A DNA stretch of 21,830 bases from Candidatus Omnitrophota bacterium (lineage in GTDB: Bacteria; Omnitrophota; Gorgyraeia; Gygaellales; Profunditerraquicolaceae), in the NCBI GenBank assembly GCA_028706895.1, contig JAQTVG010000003.1, positions 1 through 21,830 of the forward strand, given 5' to 3'. Shown piece by piece: positions 7,781 through 14,601 of the stretch. Under the pieces are notes generated by a model. That model was given only the letters and a program-made list of their open reading frames with translations. It made no database searches and was not told the DNA's origin. How positions within the stretch are numbered: position 1 is the stretch's first letter; every line of letters starts with the position of its first letter. A program made the translations under genes and the position numbers.

Positions 7781-8674
7781 TTATATTAGCCCTTTAAAAC
7801 CTATGCCGTTATAAAGCACAAGATGGTCCTGCATCTGTATCAAGGGCCTCTTTTTAAGCCAAAACTTATTGTAGATATGCTCGGTAATCTCTTCTCTCTG
7901 AGGAAGGGTATATTTGTGGACATTCGGATAAAGAAGTATCATCCAGATTACAGACATGAATTTAGCGAAGTCATTGACAAAAAATCTTACGGGGTGAGTA
8001 TTGATGAGGATTTGGGATTTCTTGAATAGGGGCTCTCTTTTTAGGCGCTGGCCGAATCCACATAAGTCCTGGTCGTTATGGCAGCCGAAAAATTTACCCG
8101 CGAAATGATTATAGAGCCAGGTAGTGGTGTATTCATCTTTTGTTTCGGATGCCATAAGCACGGCGTGAATCGCGCCTTGAGGGCGTAAAATCAGGCTATA
8201 GAGGTTATTAAATATCTCCGGCCAGTCCGATTCCTTGGAATAATAAAGCGAGTGGTGCAGTGTTATAAGGCCGACCTTTTCTCCTCTAAGATTATCCTTT
8301 AAAAACGCTTTTGCATGTTTTGTCTTAAGCAATATTCTATTATAATCTCCGTGAATGGCGGACACATGGCTTGTGCGCTGGCGCTTAATGCGTTCTTTGA
8401 CAACACTAAGAGCGGATTTATCTATGTCTAAAAGGTATAACCCCCCCTTACAAGCAGTCTCAAGGATACGAAACTGCGGCTCACAGCTTGAGCCGATTGA
8501 TAATGCACGTATTGGCTCCGACAGCGAGAGTTTTTTATTCAGCGTCCTTATTACCTTGGCGAGTTCTTCTCCAATGTCAACCTTATCGTGGCTATAACGC
8601 GACCAGACCCTGTCCTCTTCGCACATGCCACCGCAGCAAGCCCTTAGCCCGGATTCCATCATCTTTTTATTCAT
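7781..8674 (-). CDS. Class I SAM methyltransferase-like protein
   Basis: A 297-residue soluble protein. Residues 56-66 (RALSIGSSCEP) look like a degenerate SAM-binding motif I (normally xxDxGxGxG). GLYLLDIDKSAL (78-89) supplies the acidic residue expected at the end of strand 2, and LITLHHSLYY could be motif IV, so a Rossmann-type methyltransferase fold is likely. The N-terminus carries a cysteine cluster, ACCGGMC (Cys13, Cys14, Cys18), unusual for the family and possibly metal-binding or regulatory. A GGAGGG at good spacing supports the ATG. It lies between the autotransporter (21 bp upstream) and pyruvate kinase (14 bp downstream), so co-transcription is expected. I see no substrate clue and would not name one. 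Confidence 0.55.
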   Translation of the reverse strand: MNKKMMESGLRACCGGMCEEDRVWSRYSHDKVDIGEELAKVIRTLNKKLSLSEPIRALSIGSSCEPQFRILETACKGGLYLLDIDKSALSVVKERIKRQRTSHVSAIHGDYNRILLKTKHAKAFLKDNLRGEKVGLITLHHSLYYSKESDWPEIFNNLYSLILRPQGAIHAVLMASETKDEYTTTWLYNHFAGKFFGCHNDQDLCGFGQRLKREPLFKKSQILINTHPVRFFVNDFAKFMSVIWMILLYPNVHKYTLPQREEITEHIYNKFWLKKRPLIQMQDHLVLYNGIGFKGLI

Positions 8675-8695
8675 ATGAATTACCCTCCACTTATG

Positions 8696-11668
8696 CTAAA
8701 AATAATTCCTGCAGGTGAGGCTAAAAACATGGTTGGAAGCGGAGTCATAAATCTCGGTATTATACTGCAAAGACAAGGAGTTATGTTTCTTTCCATAAAT
8801 GAAATTCGCTGCTACTCCCGCCCTTACGGCATTACGGTCAAACACATTTGCATGGGTAATAAAGCTTCCTGCTGATTCGCTGGCAAATGACGCCTCAATG
8901 TCACCGACTCGCCCCAAATATTCATGCTGCCAGCCAACATTAAATTCAGGGAGAAATGTAATATTCTTCATATCTACGCGGCCATTAAAACGTAAACCAA
9001 GCACAGAAATCAGTGAGTTAGAGTTAAACGCCTTAACACTTAAATCCGCAGCCCCTGCGCCTGATTCATCGTAAGATTGGTTGTGCATCCAGTCGTATTG
9101 TAAAGAAACATTGGGAACGACTTCCAAATTCTTCCAAGGGCGCAAGATATAACCTGTCTCTAAAAACGGCGAAACATCATGCATGCTGTAATCCGAATCT
9201 GCCTGAAGGTCAATTATACCAAATTGTATTTTACGGTCTGCCTGGACAGCGTGGTATCCATAGGTAAATGCTCCGGCAGCGTAAAAATTTCCCCGCAGCC
9301 ACTTTCCACAAGGCCCGAAGCGCACAGAATTAATATCCTGGGAGCCGGAATCTTCATTTAAACGCACATTATTAAACATATAACCACCGAGCATCCCCAG
9401 CATAAAATCGTCACTCAGCCTGCGATAAAATCCAAACTGCGTGCCCCCTCCTCTACTTTTGTAGCCAACATTATTATCATGGTCAGATTGAAAGCCCATT
9501 ACGCCAAAACCCGTTGCAAAGACTTCCCATTTTTCAGGACGGTGAAAAGAATTCTCCAGAATTGAATCACTGTTATAAGCAAGCAGATTTTTTGCGGCGC
9601 TTGCAGGCAGGCGTTCTCTTTTGCCATCCTTAACCGCGTATACCCCTGAATCAGGGTCATCATTACCAAGGCGCGCCATCTGCATAGAAAAAGCATTCCC
9701 GAAATTATTTAGCGCCTGTATCACGGTATTAACGACAGGCGCGGCAGCCACAGGTTCTAATTTTTGGGCATTTGCAGGATCACCGGTATCGTCAAGCGCG
9801 CCGATTATTGTGGACATATTAGAACTAGCCGATTCAGCTAAAGTATCAAGTGTGGCGCCTAACGAACTATTGCCGCTATTATCCTGATAATAAGCTGTAT
9901 CGCGCACAGCGGTTAAATATAATTTGGAACTAACTTTAGAGGCGGAAAATGTAACCATCGGAAGCGTAGTATCATCCTTAATAATCAAATTAGCAGGAGT
10001 CACAGTCAGGGTTGTTGCCTCAGCAATCAAAAACTCTTCATTATTGCGGAAATTCTTTGTCCCGCTTGCCGCTAAAACTCCAAGTGTAGTGTTATTGGCG
10101 ATGTCAACAGTCTCAGCATTCACAATCTGCGCGGAAGTCTCTGTATCGCGGTCCAGGTAAAAATTTAATTTAGCGTTGCTGCCGCTGCTAACTGTAAAAG
10201 AATCATTACCAGTACCCAAATCCACACTTCCGGTTATCTCTCCGCCGTTTATGGTCACGGCATCAGCACCAGCAGCAGTAAGAATAGCGTAATCGGTTCC
10301 GGAAATCACGCCGCTGCCGTTATTGGTTATTGTAGTATCCCCTGCATCAGCTTCTATCGCGGTCCCGGGGCTGGATATTGTCCCCGTATTAATCAATTGA
10401 TTTGAGCCGCCCGCGCTATCAGAATTACCTTTAAAAAGAACCGCGACATTTGCAGTTCCAGTCATGCCGGTACTCGAGGAGTTATAATAAAGTTTATTCT
10501 GTGTCGCGCCGCTTATGACGCCATTATTAGTAACCTTGTAATTCACCGACCAGACCAGAATCCCCTGGCCGCCGGAAACCGAGCCATTGCTTCCAATAGT
10601 TATTGTATTTTCATTGCCTGCGGCGCTGCTTGCGGAAACATTCTTTTGAAAGGAATTTCCCGCCCAGATAGTATCGCAGCTTCCGGTAATATTAAAATTA
10701 GGAAAACCGTTGCCATACTGCGCATCTGTAGCAGAACTAAATACCCCTCCTTTATTCTTTGTATAAAGATAGGATTGGGGAGAATAAATCCCCATGATTT
10801 TTACGGCTGTGCCTCCAAGGATAATAAATTCAGTCATCCCCTGGATATGATTTAAGTCAGTTCCCCCGCTATTCCAGAAATAAGTATATCCGAGCTCCCC
10901 CCAGGGGAACCTAGTCCAGTTTTCGTGTCCGGTTTGCGGCCTTATATCATGCCAGGTGGGATTTCCTGAAGAATCGAGCGTGCCCAAGGCATCCTGCTGC
11001 CATCCCTTAAGATAAGCTTTGAGATTTGCTAATGTCGCGGCACTCATACCGCTTGGCGCAGTTATGCTGTCAAAATTATCGCTAAAGGCGTAATCGCTTG
11101 AAGTTGTGGAGTAGCTTGCGATATCGGGCTTACGCGTCGGGCGCATAATGTGGTCGTTATCCGGCAAGACCGCGTATTCAACAATCATATTATGTGAAGC
11201 GTCATTATTCATGCCGAGGCCGCGTTCAAGGGTATCGACAACAGTGCCGGCCGTAGCGCCCTGCCCGTCAAGAAATTCGGTCGTATCATTGCCGACAGTC
11301 ACCCATGCGGCATCGGTTGTCGCACCGCCATAAATTGTGGTATCGCCGACTCCAGTAAGAGTCTGCGTGCTGCTGTTAAAAAAATTCCTGGATTTTGTAA
11401 ATGTGCGCGAGGAAAGATAATCTGTTCCGCTATAGTTTTGATAAGTAAGGCCGTAATCGGTACTGCCAGGCTGGATAAGGATTATCGCCTTATTGCCTGT
11501 AGTGGGATAATTAGGAATAAAATTTGTATTATTATCAATGTTATTCTGGGCGTGCGTAACTGATTCGGCGTATGTTTCGGCCCTGGCGGGCGCAAGAGGA
11601 AAAATAAGAATAGCCGCGACGATACAAATAAAGAGATGTTGAGGTTTTAAGTGTTTTATTTTCAGCAT
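8696..11668 (-). CDS. Autotransporter (type Va secretion)
   Basis: A 990-residue self-exporting protein. Residues 1-30 are a signal peptide (cleavage at ARA-ETYA). The passenger spans about 31-690. Its first 300 residues have no repeat I recognise, while about 340-570 show beta-helix-like turns (NNGVISG, NTGTISSPGTAIEA, NNGSGVISG, GSVDLGTGNDSFTV) typical of autotransporter passengers. About 705-990 is the 12-strand translocator barrel, starting near WEVFATGFG, with repeated aromatic strands and a terminal Phe (SLTCRNYF) for BAM recognition. It follows the small beta-barrel gene by 25 bp and precedes the methyltransferase-like gene by 21 bp. Adhesion or another surface role is likely but no catalytic motif is visible. 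The passenger is rich in Asn, Thr, Ser and Gly, as usual. Confidence 0.85.
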   Translation of the reverse strand: MLKIKHLKPQHLFICIVAAILIFPLAPARAETYAESVTHAQNNIDNNTNFIPNYPTTGNKAIILIQPGSTDYGLTYQNYSGTDYLSSRTFTKSRNFFNSSTQTLTGVGDTTIYGGATTDAAWVTVGNDTTEFLDGQGATAGTVVDTLERGLGMNNDASHNMIVEYAVLPDNDHIMRPTRKPDIASYSTTSSDYAFSDNFDSITAPSGMSAATLANLKAYLKGWQQDALGTLDSSGNPTWHDIRPQTGHENWTRFPWGELGYTYFWNSGGTDLNHIQGMTEFIILGGTAVKIMGIYSPQSYLYTKNKGGVFSSATDAQYGNGFPNFNITGSCDTIWAGNSFQKNVSASSAAGNENTITIGSNGSVSGGQGILVWSVNYKVTNNGVISGATQNKLYYNSSSTGMTGTANVAVLFKGNSDSAGGSNQLINTGTISSPGTAIEADAGDTTITNNGSGVISGTDYAILTAAGADAVTINGGEITGSVDLGTGNDSFTVSSGSNAKLNFYLDRDTETSAQIVNAETVDIANNTTLGVLAASGTKNFRNNEEFLIAEATTLTVTPANLIIKDDTTLPMVTFSASKVSSKLYLTAVRDTAYYQDNSGNSSLGATLDTLAESASSNMSTIIGALDDTGDPANAQKLEPVAAAPVVNTVIQALNNFGNAFSMQMARLGNDDPDSGVYAVKDGKRERLPASAAKNLLAYNSDSILENSFHRPEKWEVFATGFGVMGFQSDHDNNVGYKSRGGGTQFGFYRRLSDDFMLGMLGGYMFNNVRLNEDSGSQDINSVRFGPCGKWLRGNFYAAGAFTYGYHAVQADRKIQFGIIDLQADSDYSMHDVSPFLETGYILRPWKNLEVVPNVSLQYDWMHNQSYDESGAGAADLSVKAFNSNSLISVLGLRFNGRVDMKNITFLPEFNVGWQHEYLGRVGDIEASFASESAGSFITHANVFDRNAVRAGVAANFIYGKKHNSLSLQYNTEIYDSASNHVFSLTCRNYF

Positions 11669-11693
11669 TGAAAAATATTTCTATTTTTTAAGC

Positions 11694-12533
11694 CTAGAAT
11701 CTATACGCCGTGCCGACGCTGATTGCCGTTTCATCTACAAACCTGCCTTCTACGTTCAGTTTAAAGCCCTTCCCAATATTCCAGTCTATTCCCGTAAATA
11801 CGCCTACATTGCAATCGGCATAAAATATTAAATCATCCCACCGCTTTGGGTCATTGGGTTTTTTCTGCTCCATCCTTAGGTCGGAATATCTTACACCCAG
11901 ATATGGCGTAAAGTTAGCGATTTTTTTAGCGACATAAGGAGCCGCATGCCACTCTTGTATCTTAAGGTCAGCGTATCTTGCGGTAGTAAGCGCACCCGTA
12001 GCCAAAGTAGTAGCCCTGAAATCTAACTCATGGTCTGATGTAAGATATTGCGCGTCGCAGCCGACAATCCAACCCTTTCTTAATTCATGAGCCAATTTAA
12101 AACCTCCGCCATAAAGAAAAGCATTTCTTGCTGATAAATTTTCTGCGACTGTCTGGTTATCTCCCACAAAAACATCCCCCTTTAAATCATAATTCGCAAC
12201 TCCTAATTTTACATATATATCCATATCGTCAAATACGCCGTAAGAAATCTTGCCCGCAACATTAGACCCTTTAACTATCCTGAAATTTACCGGCCTATCA
12301 GTAGCATGGCCGGCAGGGCGCGTAGCTTTTTTAAATTCCAGGTCCCTGTTAAAAATATAAGACCATTCCACTCCTGCCCCGACCTTACCCTTTCCTTGCG
12401 TTTCAGGGCTTCCCACGCTGGCAGCTCTGGCAGGAACAGTTGCCATAACTGCCATGCCTATAAAAACAAATATTAGATATTTCTTTATAAAAGAAAAGGG
12501 AACATTTTCTATATTCTGATCACTCAAAAACAT
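11694..12533 (-). CDS. Outer-membrane beta-barrel protein
   Basis: A 279-residue exported protein with a signal peptide ending at about ARA-AS and a mature part made of alternating hydrophobic/polar strands (GAGVEWSYIF, KISYGVFDDMDIYVKLG, APYVAKKIANFTPYLGVRY), ending in the barrel signal ISVGTAYRF. It is likely an 8- to 12-strand outer-membrane protein of unknown role. I chose the ATG at 12531-12533 because AAAGGGGA lies just upstream at good spacing; a GTG at 12566 would add 11 residues, including that ribosome site. It lies between the two-repeat periplasmic protein and the autotransporter. No porin family can be named with confidence. Confidence 0.7.
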   Translation of the reverse strand: MFLSDQNIENVPFSFIKKYLIFVFIGMAVMATVPARAASVGSPETQGKGKVGAGVEWSYIFNRDLEFKKATRPAGHATDRPVNFRIVKGSNVAGKISYGVFDDMDIYVKLGVANYDLKGDVFVGDNQTVAENLSARNAFLYGGGFKLAHELRKGWIVGCDAQYLTSDHELDFRATTLATGALTTARYADLKIQEWHAAPYVAKKIANFTPYLGVRYSDLRMEQKKPNDPKRWDDLIFYADCNVGVFTGIDWNIGKGFKLNVEGRFVDETAISVGTAYRF

Positions 12534-12585
12534 AGAAACGTCCCCTTTTCTTTTTATATAAACCACTCTAAATTACGCCTTCCGT

Positions 12586-13167
12586 TTACGGAGCAGTAAC
12601 GTTAATCGTCAAAGACTCGGTTATATATAAAGCAACTTCGTCGCCTTTTTTGATTTTATCAAAATCTTTTTCCTGGGGGTCGATTTTTAATGTTACCGTG
12701 CGCTGCGGCCCCTCAACAGTAACCAGGCGGTTATTATAGTCAATATCCTTAACTACCGCAGAAATGTTCGCACTTTCAGTGATGCTCCCTGCGGGTTTTT
12801 GGCCCAAGGGAGCGCGTGTTACTTCCGTCATATCCTCGCGCGCTAAAGGTTGAGCAGGGCCTCCAATTGACAAGACAGCTGTAGCAGCGTAATTAATATT
12901 TACTTTATCCCCTTTATTAATCTGGTTAAAATTCCTTACGTCGGGGCCGGCCGTAATACTCTTTATATCGCCGTTATCAAACTTAAGGGTAGCTATGCGG
13001 GTTGTATAATCAATATCCTGGACTGTAGCGCTGCCGCTGGCTAATCCCATTACCACACCGCCAAATTCTACCGGCTGCGCTGCCGGTTCTGTTGCTGATT
13101 CTGCTGCCACTGCAATATTTAAAGAAACTAATAAGACAAACACCAACACCCCTAACAACTTTTTCAT
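12586..13167 (-). CDS. Exported protein with two tandem beta-domain repeats
   Basis: A 193-residue protein with a signal peptide (about residues 1-22, VAA-ES). The mature part contains two copies of a domain of about 55 residues: 47-101 and 137-190. Each begins with a (V)xDIDYxxR element (QDIDYTTRIATL, KDIDYNNRLVTV), continues with an xxFxxIxKGD turn (NFNQINKGDKVNI, DFDKIKKGDEVAL) and ends in a hydrophobic strand. The pattern suggests small beta-barrel or OB-like domains made by internal duplication. No cysteines or catalytic residues stand out. A GGAGGATAGGAAG sequence leads into the ATG. Its neighbours are a DUF3313 lipoprotein and outer-membrane barrels, so a periplasmic or envelope role is likely. 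I do not recognise the family. Confidence 0.65.
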   Translation of the reverse strand: MKKLLGVLVFVLLVSLNIAVAAESATEPAAQPVEFGGVVMGLASGSATVQDIDYTTRIATLKFDNGDIKSITAGPDVRNFNQINKGDKVNINYAATAVLSIGGPAQPLAREDMTEVTRAPLGQKPAGSITESANISAVVKDIDYNNRLVTVEGPQRTVTLKIDPQEKDFDKIKKGDEVALYITESLTINVTAP

Positions 13168-13205
13168 CTTCCTATCCTCCTTTTTTATTTTGGTTGGGTT
13201 AAATA

Positions 13206-13901
13206 TTAATATTGATGCGCGCGAAGCAACGCCAGGTTAGTCTGCATCCGGCGTGCCCAGAAATTAAAGGCATCCTGCACGTCGCCCCAGCGGGCGGGTT
13301 TAGTAAGCGAAGATTTCGTGCCTGCGCGCCGGTCAATGACGGCGGCAAGGCGCTCTCCGCTCGCGCTATCTACCACTTCTCCTTCCACGCTTACCACTCC
13401 GACTCCGCTATGCGTGCCGGTTACAATTTTCCTGGCGTAGCTAATCCCGAGCCCTACAGGCGTAAGAGTAGAAAGTACTTCTTTAACAGGATTGTTTGCC
13501 CTGGCTTCTGTTATGGCGCAGCGAATACGCATTACATCAGGCCCGGGTTCAGTAACAAGAATATAATCTTTCTGGAGGGCATCGCGCAATGCGACATAAA
13601 GATAATCTACCAATAGCTGCTGGTCTTCCCGGGAGAGCTTGCTCAGGGCAGAATCACTATCAGCAGCCCAAAGCTGCACAGGCTCAAGGATGACCTTCGG
13701 GTATTTGCTGAAATCTGCATTAAGATCCCGGTATGTGAATTCGGCCTGGCCGGGCTTCCCATGATGCAATTGCGAGTAATCACCGAGGAACCCCGACATC
13801 CTTACATTCGGCACCTGCTCGGTCGTTGCGCAGCCGGAGATAGCTAACGCCACAGCACCAATACTAATTATACGCGCTATTCGCTTGATAAATATTTTCA
13901 T
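13206..13901 (-). CDS. DUF3313-type outer-membrane lipoprotein (paralogue)
   Basis: A 231-residue lipoprotein with lipobox ISGC followed by Ala, so outer-membrane sorting is expected. It shares with the lipoprotein at 103-735 the blocks SGFLGDYSQL, PDVMRIRCAIT and DSASGERLAAVIDRRAGT, plus AFNFWA near the end, marking both as DUF3313-like paralogues of unknown function. The ATG at 13899-13901 is preferred to a GTG three bases upstream because AAGGAGG then stands six bases before it. It lies 20 bp after the small membrane protein and 38 bp before the two-repeat protein. The two paralogues bracket the run of envelope, gad and metabolic genes. Confidence 0.72.
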   Translation of the reverse strand: MKIFIKRIARIISIGAVALAISGCATTEQVPNVRMSGFLGDYSQLHHGKPGQAEFTYRDLNADFSKYPKVILEPVQLWAADSDSALSKLSREDQQLLVDYLYVALRDALQKDYILVTEPGPDVMRIRCAITEARANNPVKEVLSTLTPVGLGISYARKIVTGTHSGVGVVSVEGEVVDSASGERLAAVIDRRAGTKSSLTKPARWGDVQDAFNFWARRMQTNLALLRAHQY

Positions 13902-13921
13902 CACTATCCTCCTTAAAAAAT

Positions 13922-14434
13922 CTACTGGTTAGCGGGCCGCGGCCTGCTTTTAAAAAATAATGCGCTGATTTTTCCTTCTCCTAACACCCTGCTTAATTCC
14001 TTCATACTAAAGAATGGTATAAAAACGACGAATACTATTAGGATCTTGGCAAACCATGCATAAGATATCTTGCTTATTAAGGCGTCAACGATTGTGGCGG
14101 GGTTATGAGTCTGTATTAAAGTGCGGATGGTTAATTCAATTGTACCCAACAGAAGGACGCACAAGGTAAAAAGAAATGATTTATAAAGAGTAGGGATAAT
14201 CAGCGGCTTATCTTCAAAGCCCTGGCCTACTTTAAGATGCTCTGCGATTAATATGACCTTTCCCAAGATTAGGCCATTTATTACGCTGATTCCGTAATGC
14301 GCATACTTAATCTCATGATGAGCCAGGATTAATCTTGCATAATCGACGAAGACAGTAAAACACAAAGTTATATAAAGCACATTAAGCCAGTAGGCCTTGA
14401 ATTCCCTCCAGAACTTTTCTTTTATTTTTCCCAT
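13922..14434 (-). CDS. Small inner-membrane protein, unknown function
   Basis: A 170-residue protein with about four hydrophobic helices: YWLNVLYITLCFTVFVDYA, GISVINGLILGKVILIAEH, SFLFTLCVLLLGTIELTI and FAKILIVFVVFIPFFSM. The N-terminus (MGKIKEKFWREFKAY) and C-terminus (FFKSRPRPANQ) are basic and probably cytoplasmic. It has no signal peptide or recognised motif. It is the first gene after the promoter at 14536-14564 and its hairpin-bearing leader, and so the probable lead gene of the long run. The start has only a weak ribosome site (GTAGGC). Confidence 0.6.
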   Translation of the reverse strand: MGKIKEKFWREFKAYWLNVLYITLCFTVFVDYARLILAHHEIKYAHYGISVINGLILGKVILIAEHLKVGQGFEDKPLIIPTLYKSFLFTLCVLLLGTIELTIRTLIQTHNPATIVDALISKISYAWFAKILIVFVVFIPFFSMKELSRVLGEGKISALFFKSRPRPANQ

Positions 14435-14489
14435 TAGCCTACGCCTATACTTTTTAAAAATCAGCTTCCGAGTTCTTATTATTGGTGTC

Positions 14490-14520
14490 CCTCTCGTATG
14501 GGCCGAGAGGAAACCCCTCT
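14490..14520 (-). promoter_or_regulatory. Leader with two competing hairpins
   Basis: On the minus strand, CCTCTCG and CGAGAGG (14504-14510 and 14490-14496) form a seven-pair stem with a seven-base loop. The 5' part of that stem can instead pair with the preceding AGAGG (14516-14520 with 14506-14510). The two folds exclude each other. The element starts just after the predicted transcription start and ends about 55 bases before the ATG at 14434. No U-run follows, so it is not a terminator. It may be a regulatory leader or an mRNA-stabilising hairpin. I could not match it to a known riboswitch. Confidence 0.4.
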
Positions 14521-14535
14521 TAATTTATTAGCCTA

Positions 14536-14564
14536 ATTATATGCGTAATACTTAAATATATCAA
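14536..14564 (-). promoter_or_regulatory. Sigma70-type promoter before the 14-kb gene run
   Basis: TTGATA (14559-14564) and a consensus TATAAT (14536-14541) are separated by 17 bp on the minus strand. The start of transcription would be near 14529, giving a leader of about 95 nt. The promoter lies in the 167-bp gap after the glycosyltransferase gene and points at the small membrane protein gene. Both hexamers are identical to those of the promoter at 17941-17969. Confidence 0.65.
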
Positions 14565-14601
14565 GAATATCTTAGGTTTTGACAGATGTACAAAATTAAG
14601 A

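Noticed and set aside
13212..13616. 134-codon plus-strand open frame
   Set aside because: It is opposite the DUF3313 lipoprotein gene, has no ribosome site, and its composition resembles an antisense frame.
14490..14520. Terminator of the glycosyltransferase unit
   Set aside because: No U-run follows, and the element lies after the next promoter, so it belongs to the next leader.
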